DNA of 64,000 bases from JAOTZA01 sp965224065 (GCA_965224065.1 CBDCYF010000005.1:3720001-3784000), one strand, 5' to 3'. Counted from the first letter of the stretch, positions 9,701 through 17,416 are shown. Numbers and translations are program-made. The notes: generated by a model from the sequence alone, not told the origin.

Positions 9701-10103
9701 CCTCGACGCCTTCGTCAACGGCGCCGCTCTCGATCAAAGCCAGCGTTTCGCCGTAGATGCGGTCGGTTGGATGGTCGAGCATGGGGCGTGTCCTGATACC
9801 CCACAATCCACCGCGCAGCTCCACCACAAGCGGCTCGTCGTCTCGAAGTCCTTCGAAACGAACCCTGCCCCAAGCCGCCTCGAGCCTCCAAACATCGTAG
9901 GGTGATGCGAGAGGACTTGGATCGGCGTGTTCGCCCTCCTCTAGGCCACCGATAACGGTCGAAGACAAAAGCACATCGCCTGGTTTGAGCCCGGCCTGCT
10001 CGGCAACCCTGCCGGCCACGACGGTCTCGACCACCAGCATTGCGTCGCAGGGAGGCGCCAAACCCAGTACCGCCGCAGCGAATGTAAGCCTCACCCGTCT
10101 CAT
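6732..10103 (-). CDS. PDZ-TPR-CHAT domain protein (caspase-like peptidase fold)
   Basis: A 1123-residue protein. Residues about 20-90 look PDZ-like (V-A-E-Q-A-G-L-K-P-G-D-V-L-L). A long array of roughly ten TPRs with 40-44 residue spacing runs from about 150 to 620. A charged linker follows, and the last 350 residues form a CHAT domain. The catalytic pair of the caspase-like fold is visible: His981 in L-H-F-A-S-H-S and Cys1032 in S-A-C-Q-T. The terminal A-S-L-W-S-V and H-W-A-A-F segments are also typical. No obvious signal peptide is evident, though residues 1-20 are hydrophobic enough to leave this open. CHAT-TPR proteins are proteases or signalling scaffolds; the substrate here is unknown. 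The gene stands alone between two palindromes. Confidence 0.9.
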   Translation of the reverse strand: MRRVRLTFAAAVLGLAPPCDAMLVVETVVAGRVAEQAGLKPGDVLLSSTVIGGLEEGEHADPSPLASPYDVWRLEAAWGRVRFEGLRDDEPLVVELRGGLWGIRTRPMLDHPTDRIYGETLALIESGAVDEGVEELQRLALDARRSDKTELACWLLEQAGTRLAKASKWKASEQLFLQAASMAAGAGRAGLEAYIRYNQGRALRSRRRFDEATAMFERAGEMWQAAGSAEAEMAMALETHGRLARARGQLDIAETILTRSLAIRQSLSAESLNTAESFRALGQVSLRRGEFREAERLIGKALAIQEKKAPKGLEIVDSLNYLAFVAIREVAYEKAEARAERALSIVEKLAPKSRGMETALGNLGTLARATRNLVEAEEYYRRALAVAEARHPGSGNVASLSTSLGIVLRDRGDLPAAETLYKRALAINEKLGPESPTVALVLNNLADLAIKRGELEEAEALLKRSLAIQDKVVPGTTFQAITLQNLGVVASRQGKIATAETLHKRAIEIVEAHTPGNPQTAESYYELGNLARSRDALQEARDLHLQALEIRRRYLRGRFEEAESLFALGQIALDRGDRREAVDWMVKAIDALEAQTERLGGRQEVRAEFAAAYLGYYHQLASTLLGLERPVDAFNIVERSRARALLNLLAERELDFDSAVPKEFLQERKDIERAYDRAQAQLATLNATSSPGEVDRLHEHQTELRNRLEFLKTTARRQSPRFAALEYPEPFDLGRARRALDPGTLLLSYLVTEKETFLFAVQPTEIPGLGLSVTRIDVGREALRREVSLFRSFIERSRRNEDVEPALQARSAALFALLLAPVADAIESAERILISSDGPLHTLPFSALARDTGNPVQPATEYLVEWKPLHRVISATVYGELSRSRREARSKWPIQIAAFADPTLPAEWLSDSSSIPVDALRGFLSGDRGIALGPLPESREEARAIAKLWGSEAQIFVGEKATEDQVAVIGRNARMLHFASHSVLDEEAPLNSSLVLALDDRASQGRENGLLQAWEIFEKLNIDADLVTLSACQTALGKEIGGDGLIGLARAFQYAGARSVLASLWSVSDRSTTELMTRFYTELKSGRTKDQSLREAQIQLIQGNRATRAPFHWAAFELIGDWR

Positions 10104-10160
10104 TTGTGCTCATTCTGGCATGGCCGGCGTCGCTTGGATGCGCTGGTGTTGGCGCGGAAC

Positions 10161-10239
10161 TGAAGCGGCCGGCGCCTCTGCCGGCCGTCCACCCATTGGC
10201 CGCCTCGAGCCGCGGCCGGCAGAGGCGCCGGACGCTTCA
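10161..10239. repeat. Family B GC-rich inverted repeat pair (10161-10186 / 10214-10239)
   Basis: Two 26-bp arms, both beginning TGAAGCG when read inward, are inverted copies differing at one position, separated by 27 bp. Each arm also holds an internal GGCCGGC-type hairpin. The pair lies just past the yaaA stop and before the CHAT gene start, so a terminator role for yaaA is plausible. Related copies occur at 14132, 58850, 58900 and 63148. Confidence 0.8.
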
Positions 10240-10254
10240 ACAGACTGGTCGTTG

Positions 10255-11016
10255 CTAGGCTTTCTTGCGCGTATAGACGAACCGGTCGTCGGTCGAGAGC
10301 TTGGGCTGGAACCGGTAGCCTTCAGCGCCGAAGTCCTTCAACCCTTCGGGCTCATCGACACGCTCGGTCACCACAAAGCGCGACATCATCCCTCGAGCCT
10401 TCTTGGCCAGGAACCCGATGGTCTTGGGCCGGCCGTCGCGGATCTCCTGAAAAACCGCGGTCACCACCGGGGCCGACAGCCGGTCGAGCCGTGCCGCCTT
10501 TGCGTACTCGTTCGAAGCCAGGTTGAGAACGGCGTTGGGGCTCTCGGCGTTGAGGGAGTCGGCGATCCGCTCACCCCAGAAGGTGTAGAGGTCCTTGCCC
10601 CTGGCGGTGTCGAGGCGTGTGCCCATCTCCAGCCGGTAGGGCTGGATGAGGTCGAGCGGCCGCAGTAGACCGTAGAAGCCCGAGAGAATCCGAAAACGCC
10701 GCTGGGCCCAGTTGAGGTCCCGTTTGGAGAAGCTTCCCGCATCGAATCGCTTGTAGACATCGCCCTGGAAGGCCAGCAGACACGGCTTGGAGTTCTTGGG
10801 CGTGAATCGCGGGCTCATGTCCTGAAAACGCTCGTGGTTCAACTCGGCGAGCGGCTGGCTGAGCTTCATCAGTTTTTGGAGGGTCTTGACGTCGAGCTTC
10901 TTGCACCGCTTCAACAGGACCGCGATGTCGTCCTTGAACTGCGGCTGGGTGACGGCGAGGCCGTCCGGAGCCGGTGAAAAATCGAGCGTCTTGGCGGGGG
11001 AGAGTAGGGTCAGCAA
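10255..11016 (-). CDS. yaaA: Peroxide stress protein YaaA (DUF328/UPF0246)
   Basis: The 253-residue protein aligns by eye with the YaaA family over its whole length. It opens with L-L-S-P-A-K-T-L-D-F. F-Q-G-D-V-Y follows in the middle, then the strongly conserved F-R-I-L-S-G-F-Y-G-L-L-R-P-L-D and the L-N-L-A-S-N-E-Y segment. In Escherichia coli YaaA limits intracellular iron and protects against peroxide damage. The protein is cytoplasmic with no signal. It is likely monocistronic: 127 nt separate it from the sulfotransferase gene and a palindrome follows. Confidence 0.95.
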   Translation of the reverse strand: MLTLLSPAKTLDFSPAPDGLAVTQPQFKDDIAVLLKRCKKLDVKTLQKLMKLSQPLAELNHERFQDMSPRFTPKNSKPCLLAFQGDVYKRFDAGSFSKRDLNWAQRRFRILSGFYGLLRPLDLIQPYRLEMGTRLDTARGKDLYTFWGERIADSLNAESPNAVLNLASNEYAKAARLDRLSAPVVTAVFQEIRDGRPKTIGFLAKKARGMMSRFVVTERVDEPEGLKDFGAEGYRFQPKLSTDDRFVYTRKKA

Positions 11017-11143
11017 GGGGGCACTCCTTTCGAAGGGGCGGAGGTTACCAGAGCGCTTCTATCGCTTGACCTCGCCGGTCAGCATGAACCCGGCCGGTTT
11101 CGATTTTGCGGGGACGGCCGCTTCAAGAAGAGCGTCTGTGGCT

Positions 11144-11758
11144 TCAAACGGGTGGCGATTCCGCCCGGTTGCGCCACAGCGCCGGGTCGACCACCTCCGC
11201 CATCTTGGCCACGTCCAGGTCGGCGCCGAGAAACTCTCGGATTTTCCGCGCCTGCTCCTCGGGCTCGGCCAGGAAGTCACGGTAGTGGAGCTCGGTCCAG
11301 TCGAAGTGAGCGCCGCGCTTGAGCTGGTAGCGCGCCCGCCACAAATCGGCCTCGAAGAGCTCGGTCATCCGGCCGTCGTCGGTCGCCGAGGCCTCGCCGC
11401 GCCGGTCGAGCATCTTGGCCTGCGAGGCCAGTACCTCTTCCATGTCGCGGCGGATAAAGAGGACCTGGTAGTTGTTGTCGGCGGGCAGGTCCTTGAGCAG
11501 ATGGGAGATCACCTTGATCCCCTTGCCGCGCGCCGCTTTGAGCCAGGACTTGTCTTCCATCCGGCCCAGGTCCTTGACCCGCTCGTCCTCGAAATAGCCC
11601 TTGGGGTTGTCCTCGTCGGCGGTTCGCTCGCCGTCGGTGACCAGCGGCAGACCCCCCGCGGCCAGCATCTTCATCGCCATCGAAGTGCCCGAGCGGGGGA
11701 GCCCGGAGACGGTCACGATGGGGGCTCCATAGCGGAGCCGGCGCCAGAGGGAGGGCAT
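11144..11758 (-). CDS. Sulfotransferase family protein
   Basis: A 204-residue protein with the PAPS 5'-phosphosulfate binding loop V-S-G-L-P-R-S-G-T-S-M at about residues 17-27. A later F-I-R-R-D-M-E-E-V-L-A-S-Q segment fits the 3'-phosphate binding region of sulfotransferases. I chose the ATG at 11758 because translation further upstream would enter the 5' region of the divergent phosphodiesterase gene. The acceptor substrate cannot be read from the sequence. The divergent neighbour is an AP-superfamily phosphodiesterase, so a role in modifying an exported glycan or lipid is possible but only inferred. Confidence 0.85.
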   Translation of the reverse strand: MPSLWRRLRYGAPIVTVSGLPRSGTSMAMKMLAAGGLPLVTDGERTADEDNPKGYFEDERVKDLGRMEDKSWLKAARGKGIKVISHLLKDLPADNNYQVLFIRRDMEEVLASQAKMLDRRGEASATDDGRMTELFEADLWRARYQLKRGAHFDWTELHYRDFLAEPEEQARKIREFLGADLDVAKMAEVVDPALWRNRAESPPV

Positions 11759-14009
11759 GTGTTCTCTCGAGAAACGGGATAGACTTTGGGGTGCCGGGCC
11801 AGTGTGCCGCCGGCGTGTAAGTCGACTGAAGATCGTAGGATATCCCACCCTGAAACGCTCCACGCCGGGCCGCCGAAGCGCGTCCCTTTCCCTGTCTCTC
11901 CGTCTGGCCGTAGCCGCCGTTCTACTGGCGGGCACGGCCACGCCGGCCTTGGCCTACGTCGGCCCCGGGGCCGGTTTCGCGCTCGCCTCGTCCTTCTTCG
12001 CGGTCTTTCTGACCGTCCTGATCGCGGTTCTTGTGTTGCTGGTCTGGCCCTTCCGGAAGCTCTACCGGCTGATCCGGCGGGGGCGCAAGCCAAAGGCGCG
12101 GATCAAGCGGTTGATCGTCGTCGGCCTGGACGGCCAGGACCCCCGGTTGACCGACCGTTTTCTCAAAAAGGGCCTGCTGCCCAACTTCGAGAAGCTCGCC
12201 AAAGAGGGCTGCTACCTGCCGATCGCGACGACCTACCCGGCCATCTCGCCGGTGGCCTGGTCGTCTTTTTCGACCGGCACCGAGCCGGCCAAGCACAATA
12301 TTTTTGATTTCTTGGCGCGCGACCCGAAGACGTATCTACCGGTGCTGTCGTCCACCGAGATCGGCAAGGTGGAGAAGTCGATCAAGCTGGGCAAGTTTCG
12401 GATTCCGCTCCACAAGCCCGAACTGCGGCTGCTGCGGCGTTCGAAGCCGTTTTGGACGCTCCTTGGCGAGCGTCAGATCTGGTCGACGGTGCTGCGTGTC
12501 CCGATCACGTTCCCGCCGGACCGGTTCTACGGCGCCGAGCTCTCGGCGATGAGCGTTCCCGATCTGCTCGGAACCCAGGGTACGTTTTTGCTCTTCACCA
12601 CCCGGCCGTCGGACGAGAAGTTCAAGGAAGGCGGGATGCGGATCCCGCTCCAGACGGTGAATGGCAACGGAAACGGCCATGCGGTCTACGGAGCCACCGT
12701 CGAGGGGCCGGGCAATGTCTTTGTCGATGGCGAGCCGCCGATGGAGCTTCCGGTCGAGATCGAGCTCGACCGCGCGGCCGGAACGGCACGGGTCTCGCTC
12801 AACGGGGATTCGGTCGATCTCGAGCCGGGGAAGCTCTCCGGCTGGGTGCCTCTCGAGTTTCCGGCCGCTTTTGGAGTCAAGGCGCACGGGATCTGCCGGC
12901 TGATGATTACCGAGATGGACGAGCACTTCTCGCTCTACATGACGCCCATCAGTCTCGATCCGGGCAACCCGGCGATGCCGGTGTCGCACCCCGGCTACTA
13001 CGCGACGTACCTCTCGAAGCTGATCGGCTCGTACTCGACCATGGGGCTGGCCGAAGACACCTGGGCGCTCAACGAGGACGTGGTGGACGACGGGACGTTT
13101 CTCGAGATGGCCTATGACATCGACGGTGAGCGCCAGGAGATGTTCTTCGGCGCTCTCGAGCGGCTGCGCGAAGGCTCGCTGGTGTGCGTCTTCGACGGCA
13201 CCGATCGCATCCAGCACATGTTCTGGCGCTACATGGAAGATGGCCACCCGGCGGCTCGCAACGAGAAAGACCCCGAGCACGCCGACGCCATCGAGGAGCT
13301 TTACAAACACAACGACACGCTGGTCGGACGGGTGATGGAGAAACTTCGCCCCGGCGACATGATGATGGTGCTCTCGGATCACGGCTTTACGTCTTTTCGG
13401 CGCGGCATCAATCTGAACGCCTGGCTGCACGAGAACGGCTATCTGGCGCTCAAAGAGGGCTGCGACGGCACCAGCGAGTGGCTGCGCGACGTGGACTGGT
13501 CGCGCACGCGCGCCTACGCGCTCGGGCTCACCGGGGTGTTCTTGAACGTAAAGGGCCGCGAAGCCGAGGGGGTCGTCGAGCCCGGCGAGGAGGTCCAGGC
13601 GCTCAAACAGGAGTTGATCGAGAAGATGAGCGGGCTGGTGGACCCGGACCGGGACGAAGTCGGAATCAACGAGCTGTTCGACACCGCGGCGCTCTACCAG
13701 GGCCCCTATCTGACCAACGCGCCGGATTTCATCGTCGGGTACAACCACGGCTACCGCATCTCGTGGGACGGCGCCACCGGGGTGGTGACGGGACCGGTGT
13801 GGGAGGACAACACCAAGGCTTGGAGCGGCGACCACGGTGTCGACCCGAGGATCGTGCCCGGTGTCTTCTTTTGCAATCACAAGCTCGACCGCGACGACCC
13901 GGCGCTCGTCGACATCGCCCCGACCGCGCTCCGGCTCTTTGGCGTCCAGCCGCCGCCTCACATGGACGGACGCCCGCTTTTTGACGAAGGACGGACTTTC
14001 GATGCGTAA
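11757..14009 (+). CDS. Membrane-anchored AP-superfamily phosphodiesterase (type I PDE/NPP-like), copy 1
   Basis: Up to 750 residues. After an Arg-rich stretch come a signal-like hydrophobic segment (about 48-66), the sequence Y-V-G-P-G-A-G, and a second membrane helix (about 78-97) with a basic stop-transfer. The catalytic domain follows. It has metal ligand Asp125 in V-V-G-L-D-G, likely nucleophile Ser164 in I-S-P-V-A-W-S-S-F-S-T-G, and late ligands in L-S-D-H-G-F and S-G-D-H-G. The ATG at 11757 overlaps the divergent sulfotransferase start, so the true start may be downstream, for example GTG 11802. Its stop overlaps copy 2 by 8 nt. The substrate is unknown; the family cleaves phosphodiesters or removes phosphate. 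Confidence 0.85.
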   Translation: MCSLEKRDRLWGAGPVCRRRVSRLKIVGYPTLKRSTPGRRSASLSLSLRLAVAAVLLAGTATPALAYVGPGAGFALASSFFAVFLTVLIAVLVLLVWPFRKLYRLIRRGRKPKARIKRLIVVGLDGQDPRLTDRFLKKGLLPNFEKLAKEGCYLPIATTYPAISPVAWSSFSTGTEPAKHNIFDFLARDPKTYLPVLSSTEIGKVEKSIKLGKFRIPLHKPELRLLRRSKPFWTLLGERQIWSTVLRVPITFPPDRFYGAELSAMSVPDLLGTQGTFLLFTTRPSDEKFKEGGMRIPLQTVNGNGNGHAVYGATVEGPGNVFVDGEPPMELPVEIELDRAAGTARVSLNGDSVDLEPGKLSGWVPLEFPAAFGVKAHGICRLMITEMDEHFSLYMTPISLDPGNPAMPVSHPGYYATYLSKLIGSYSTMGLAEDTWALNEDVVDDGTFLEMAYDIDGERQEMFFGALERLREGSLVCVFDGTDRIQHMFWRYMEDGHPAARNEKDPEHADAIEELYKHNDTLVGRVMEKLRPGDMMMVLSDHGFTSFRRGINLNAWLHENGYLALKEGCDGTSEWLRDVDWSRTRAYALGLTGVFLNVKGREAEGVVEPGEEVQALKQELIEKMSGLVDPDRDEVGINELFDTAALYQGPYLTNAPDFIVGYNHGYRISWDGATGVVTGPVWEDNTKAWSGDHGVDPRIVPGVFFCNHKLDRDDPALVDIAPTALRLFGVQPPPHMDGRPLFDEGRTFDA

Positions 14010-16158
14010 GTACGGTTTGCTTCGGACCGTCGCCGAGTTCTGTTGTAGGGGCGGGGCTTGCCCCCGCCCGCGGCGGAGCGAAGCGCGGCATCGAAGTCTG
14101 GGCGGGGGCAAGCCCCGCCCCTACCAAAACATTGAAGCGGCCGGACCCGTGCCGGCCGATCGGGCCGGCGACTCTGCCGGCCGCCGTTGGGGCACTGCCT
14201 CTGGCGCTATCGCCACCCTCGCCCTGGCTGCCGTGGTCGCCTGCTCGGGTGGCTCCGGCTCGGGCTACAACGGCCCGCCGGTCATCGTGCTGGGCTTCGA
14301 CGGCATGGACTACGGTCTGACGCGCCAGTTGATGGCCGAGGGGCGTATGCCCAATTTCACCCGTCTCGCCGAGCAGGGAAGCTTTGGCCCGCTCGGCACG
14401 GCGGTGCCGCCGCAGAGCCCGGTGGCCTGGTCCAACTTCATCACCGGGCAAGACTCGGGTGGCCACGGCATCTTCGATTTCGTGCACCGGGAGCCCGACA
14501 CCCTGGCGCCTTACTTCTCGACCAGCCGGGCGGAGGACCCCAAGACCCTGAAGATCCTCGCCTGGGAGATCCCGATGGGCGGCGGCAGTGTGGAGCTCCT
14601 TCGCAGGGGCCAGGAGTTCTGGGAGATCCTCGAGCAGAACGGCGTGGAGAGCCACATTTACCGGATGCCCGCCAACTATCCGCCCTCGGGGACCGCCACC
14701 CGCGAGCTCTCGGGGATGGGTACACCGGATCTTCTGGGCTCGGCAGGAACGTTCTCGTTCTACACCTCGGATCTTTTTGTCAGCGAGGACTCGGTGGATG
14801 GGGGCGACATCTATCCGGTGGATCTCTGGGACAACAAGATCGAAGGCGAGCTCTATGCCGGCGCCGGCGGCAGGGCCGACCGGTTTGCCACCGATTTCTC
14901 GGCCTACATCGATCCCGAGACCGGCTGGGTCGAGCTGGTGATCGAGGACAACGGCGAGAAGCGCCTGTTGAAGGTCGGGGAGTGGAGCGACTGGGTCCCG
15001 ATCGACTTCAAGCTCTCGGCCGTGACCGAGGTGCGCGGGATGGCCCGTTTTCTGGTCCAGAGCCTCGACCCCGAGTTCGAGCTCTATGTCTCGCCGATCA
15101 ACATCGACCCGATGAAGCCCGAACAGCCGATCTCGACTCCCGACGACTTTGCCGCCGAGCTGGCTCGCGCCACCGGACGCTTCTACACCCAGGGCATGAT
15201 GGAAGACACCAAGGCGCTCACCGCCGAGGTCTTTTCCTATGAGGAGTTTCTGGCCCAGGCCAAGATCGCCGGCGACGAGATCCTCGAGCAGTACGAGCAT
15301 GTGCTGGCCGACTTTGGCGGCGACTTTCTCTTTTACTACTTCGGCAACCTCGACCAGGTCTCGCACATGATGTTTCATACGCTCGACCCCGAGCACCCGG
15401 CCTACGACCCGGAGGTCGACGGTCCCTACGCCGACTCGGTGCCGTCGATCTACGAAGAGTTCGATGGCATCGTCGGTTATACCCTCGACAACATGCCCGA
15501 GGACGCCCGGTTGATCGTCATGTCCGACCACGGGTTTGCGAGCTGGCGGCGCACGTTTCACTTGAACACCTGGCTGGCCCAAGAGGGCTATCTCGTGCTC
15601 AAGGACCCGGGCCTCGCCAAGAGCAACATCTACTCGAACGTCGACTGGTCCAAGACCCGGGCTTACGGTCTTGGGCTAAACGGCCTTTACATCAATCTCG
15701 CCGGGCGGGAGCCGGACGGCAGCGTGCGGCCGGAGGACTTCAACAAGGTCGCCGACGATTTGGCGCGGGAGCTTCTGGCCGTCGTCGACCCGGCGACCGG
15801 GCAACCGGCGATCACCAAGGTCTACCGCGCCGACCGGACTTACCGGGACTCGGAGTATCTTGCGATCGGACCCGACCTCCAGGTGGGCTACGCCAAGGGG
15901 GTCCGCTGCTCGGGCAGTTCGGCGCTCGGGGACATTCAGACCGAGGTGATTACGGACAACACAGACGGCTGGGGCGGCGACCACTGCATGGATCACGAAA
16001 CCGTTCCCGGGATTCTTTTGACCAACGTCGAGCTCGAACGCCCCGCCACCGATCTGCTCGGGCTCTCGGCCACGGTTCTGGCCGAGTTCGGGATCGACAC
16101 CGAGGACACCAATACCGCGGGCTCGGGCGGTACCGCTACCGTGGCTTCCGGAGGATAG
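14002..16158 (+). CDS. AP-superfamily phosphodiesterase lipoprotein, copy 2
   Basis: Paralogue of the upstream gene, with the same order of motifs: V-L-G-F-D-G, then Q-S-P-V-A-W-S-N-F-I-T-G with a Ser in the nucleophile position, then M-S-D-H-G-F and G-G-D-H. A hydrophobic stretch ends in a lipobox V-V-A-C followed by S-G-G-S-G-S-G, suggesting a lipoprotein. The ATG at 14002 overlaps the previous gene by 8 nt, but the frame then runs through a cluster of palindromic repeats (14045-14185) before the lipobox. In-frame GTG 14149 is another possible start. Either the signal region was stretched by repeat insertion or the start is misplaced. The gene is followed closely by the small gene at 16161. 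Confidence 0.8.
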   Translation: MRKYGLLRTVAEFCCRGGACPRPRRSEARHRSLGGGKPRPYQNIEAAGPVPADRAGDSAGRRWGTASGAIATLALAAVVACSGGSGSGYNGPPVIVLGFDGMDYGLTRQLMAEGRMPNFTRLAEQGSFGPLGTAVPPQSPVAWSNFITGQDSGGHGIFDFVHREPDTLAPYFSTSRAEDPKTLKILAWEIPMGGGSVELLRRGQEFWEILEQNGVESHIYRMPANYPPSGTATRELSGMGTPDLLGSAGTFSFYTSDLFVSEDSVDGGDIYPVDLWDNKIEGELYAGAGGRADRFATDFSAYIDPETGWVELVIEDNGEKRLLKVGEWSDWVPIDFKLSAVTEVRGMARFLVQSLDPEFELYVSPINIDPMKPEQPISTPDDFAAELARATGRFYTQGMMEDTKALTAEVFSYEEFLAQAKIAGDEILEQYEHVLADFGGDFLFYYFGNLDQVSHMMFHTLDPEHPAYDPEVDGPYADSVPSIYEEFDGIVGYTLDNMPEDARLIVMSDHGFASWRRTFHLNTWLAQEGYLVLKDPGLAKSNIYSNVDWSKTRAYGLGLNGLYINLAGREPDGSVRPEDFNKVADDLARELLAVVDPATGQPAITKVYRADRTYRDSEYLAIGPDLQVGYAKGVRCSGSSALGDIQTEVITDNTDGWGGDHCMDHETVPGILLTNVELERPATDLLGLSATVLAEFGIDTEDTNTAGSGGTATVASGG
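14045..14185. repeat. Palindromic repeat cluster inside the 5' end of the second phosphodiesterase
   Basis: Two perfect inverted 25-bp copies of repeat A (14045-14069 plus, 14100-14124 minus; core GGGGCGGGGCTTGCCCC) flank 30 bp. Repeat B material follows (14132-14185, GAAGCGGCCGG... and two further GCCGGCC hairpins). None of it breaks the coding frame. The 14045-14069 copy is identical to the one at 16535-16559. Confidence 0.9.
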
Positions 16159-16160
16159 AG

Positions 16161-16355
16161 ATGTTTGGCTACGTCAAAATCAAGCTCGAAAAGGACCTGG
16201 TCTCCAAGATCAAGCGCTATTCCGACATCGCTGGTTACTCCTCGCCGGAGGAGTTCATCACCCATGCGCTCGAGAAGGAGCTGGCCAAGCTGGCCGACGC
16301 CGGGAGCGAGGAGGAGATCAAGAAGAGGTTGCAGGGGCTCGGGTATATCTCATGA
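16161..16355 (+). CDS. Small ribbon-helix-helix-like protein
   Basis: 64 residues, starting M-F-G-Y-V-K-I-K-L-E-K-D-L. A short beta-like basic stretch precedes two amphipathic helices with the S-S-P-E-E-F-I-T-H-A-L-E-K-E-L segment. This is the layout of MetJ/Arc-type ribbon-helix-helix DNA binders or of small dimerising proteins. It starts 2 nt after the phosphodiesterase stop, with GGAGG just before the ATG (16149-16153), so it is co-translated. It could regulate the operon, but there is no toxin-like partner. Its TGA is the first triplet of the long palindrome at 16353. Confidence 0.65.
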   Translation: MFGYVKIKLEKDLVSKIKRYSDIAGYSSPEEFITHALEKELAKLADAGSEEEIKKRLQGLGYIS

Positions 16356-16482
16356 CCGTGCGTCGATCGCACGCCATCTCGACCCGTCCTCGCTGCCTCG
16401 GGCCCTGCGTCGTACACGGCGTACGCCTCGGGCCCTCGTCGCTGCGGGTGGGCCGATCTGGCGCGTGCTTGACGCACGGTCA
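16353..16482. repeat. 130-bp long palindromic element after the small RHH-like gene
   Basis: The ends are perfect 12-bp inverted repeats (TGACCGTGCGTC at 16353-16364 and its complement at 16471-16482). The interior continues as an imperfect palindrome, including paired CTCGGGCCC blocks and a central GTAC-NNNNN-GTAC. The left end contributes the stop codon of the upstream gene. It may terminate transcription of the phosphodiesterase operon. Confidence 0.75.
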
Positions 16483-16534
16483 CTCTGTGGCGACATCAAC
16501 GATCGATGGATCAACCCTTGCCACCAATGCCCTT

Positions 16535-16559
16535 GTAGGGGCGGGGCTTGCCCCCGCCC
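16535..16559 (+). repeat. Repeat A copy
   Basis: A 25-bp GC-rich palindromic unit identical to 14045-14069, able to form a GGGGCGGGG/CCCCCGCCC-type hairpin. It lies 25 nt upstream of the membrane protein gene at 16585. The rest of 16483-16584 shows nothing recognisable. Confidence 0.85.
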
Positions 16560-16584
16560 GTCTTCCCCGGATCCCCGCTAGCCC

Positions 16585-17415
16585 ATGACCCTTCTCAACA
16601 CAGCCTTTCGGTCATTCTTCGATCTGCTGCTCAAGCCCTTTGAGGGTTTCTCGCCCTGGGCGGGGCTGTTGTTTGTATCGCTGTTGTCGGCGGTGGCGGC
16701 GCTCCTGGTCTACAAGCGGGTCTCCAACCAGGACGCCATCGAGCGGGTCAAGAACCGTATGCAGGCCTCGCTGTTCGAGATCCGGCTCTTCAACGACGAC
16801 CTGCGGGCCATCCTGCGCGCGCAGGCCGGCTTTCTGATGGGCAACCTGCGGTACCTGGCGCTCAACCTGGTGCCTCTTCTCTGGTTGATCATCCCCTTTG
16901 TTTTGGTGTTCGTGCATCTCGAGCCGCGCTATCGCAACCAGGGGCTGGATGTTGGCGCGCCGGCCCTTCTCGAAGTCGAGATGGACAAAGGGACGAGTGG
17001 CCGGCCCGAGCTGGAGCTCGATCTGCCCGCCGAGCTTCGCGCCGAGTCACCCGCCGTATGGCTCTCGGGAGCTCGCACGATGGCCTGGCGACTGGCCACC
17101 GATCGCCCTGGCGCCTACGAGATCGATCTGCAGTCCGGCGGTGAGGTTCACGACAAGGAGATCCGGTTCAATGGCCGCACCGAGCTCTTCTCGGCCGAGC
17201 GTCCGGCGAAGGGCTTACTCGCCCAACTCGCCCAGCCCGCCGAGAAGCCGATGCCGTCAGACGGCGGCATCGCCGCCATCCGCGTGAGCTACCCCGAGCG
17301 CTCCTGGGGCACGGTGCCGGGTACCGACATCAAGATTGCCTGGTGGTTTTGGTGGCTGGTACTGATGGTGGCCTTCGGGCTGGTGCTGCGCCGCCCGATG
17401 GGCGTGCAGATCTAG
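16585..17415 (+). CDS. Membrane protein of unknown function with cytoplasmic hairpin
   Basis: 276 residues, not assigned to a family with confidence. There is a membrane helix at about 25-43, then a charged helical region (K-R-V-S-N-Q-D-A-I-E-R-V-K-N-R-M, about 44-85). A second helix follows at about 92-112, then a soluble beta-rich domain (about 120-245) and a third helix (about 252-268) with a short basic end. Helix, charged cytoplasmic hairpin, helix recalls the Oxa1/YidC/DUF106 superfamily, but the resemblance is architectural only. The gene follows the phosphodiesterase pair in the same direction, separated by repeats. Confidence 0.6.
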   Translation: MTLLNTAFRSFFDLLLKPFEGFSPWAGLLFVSLLSAVAALLVYKRVSNQDAIERVKNRMQASLFEIRLFNDDLRAILRAQAGFLMGNLRYLALNLVPLLWLIIPFVLVFVHLEPRYRNQGLDVGAPALLEVEMDKGTSGRPELELDLPAELRAESPAVWLSGARTMAWRLATDRPGAYEIDLQSGGEVHDKEIRFNGRTELFSAERPAKGLLAQLAQPAEKPMPSDGGIAAIRVSYPERSWGTVPGTDIKIAWWFWWLVLMVAFGLVLRRPMGVQI

Positions 17416-17416
17416 C

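Noticed and set aside
6732..10103. Craspase-type CRISPR-associated TPR-CHAT system
   Set aside because: The protein has the domains, but no gRAMP/Cas7-11, cas genes or repeats are in the window, and the PDZ-like N-terminus differs.
14045..14124. CRISPR-like repeat array
   Set aside because: Only two inverted copies with one 30-bp spacer; the copies are in opposite orientation and the unit is itself a hairpin. No cas genes.
12336..15582. Long minus-strand frames (591 and 617 codons) opposite the two phosphodiesterases
   Set aside because: No recognisable domains. Composition typical of antisense shadows, and the plus-strand genes carry full catalytic motifs.
16161..16355. Antitoxin of a toxin-antitoxin pair
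   Set aside because: Ribbon-helix-helix-like shape fits, but the neighbours are phosphodiesterase and membrane protein genes and no small toxin gene is present.
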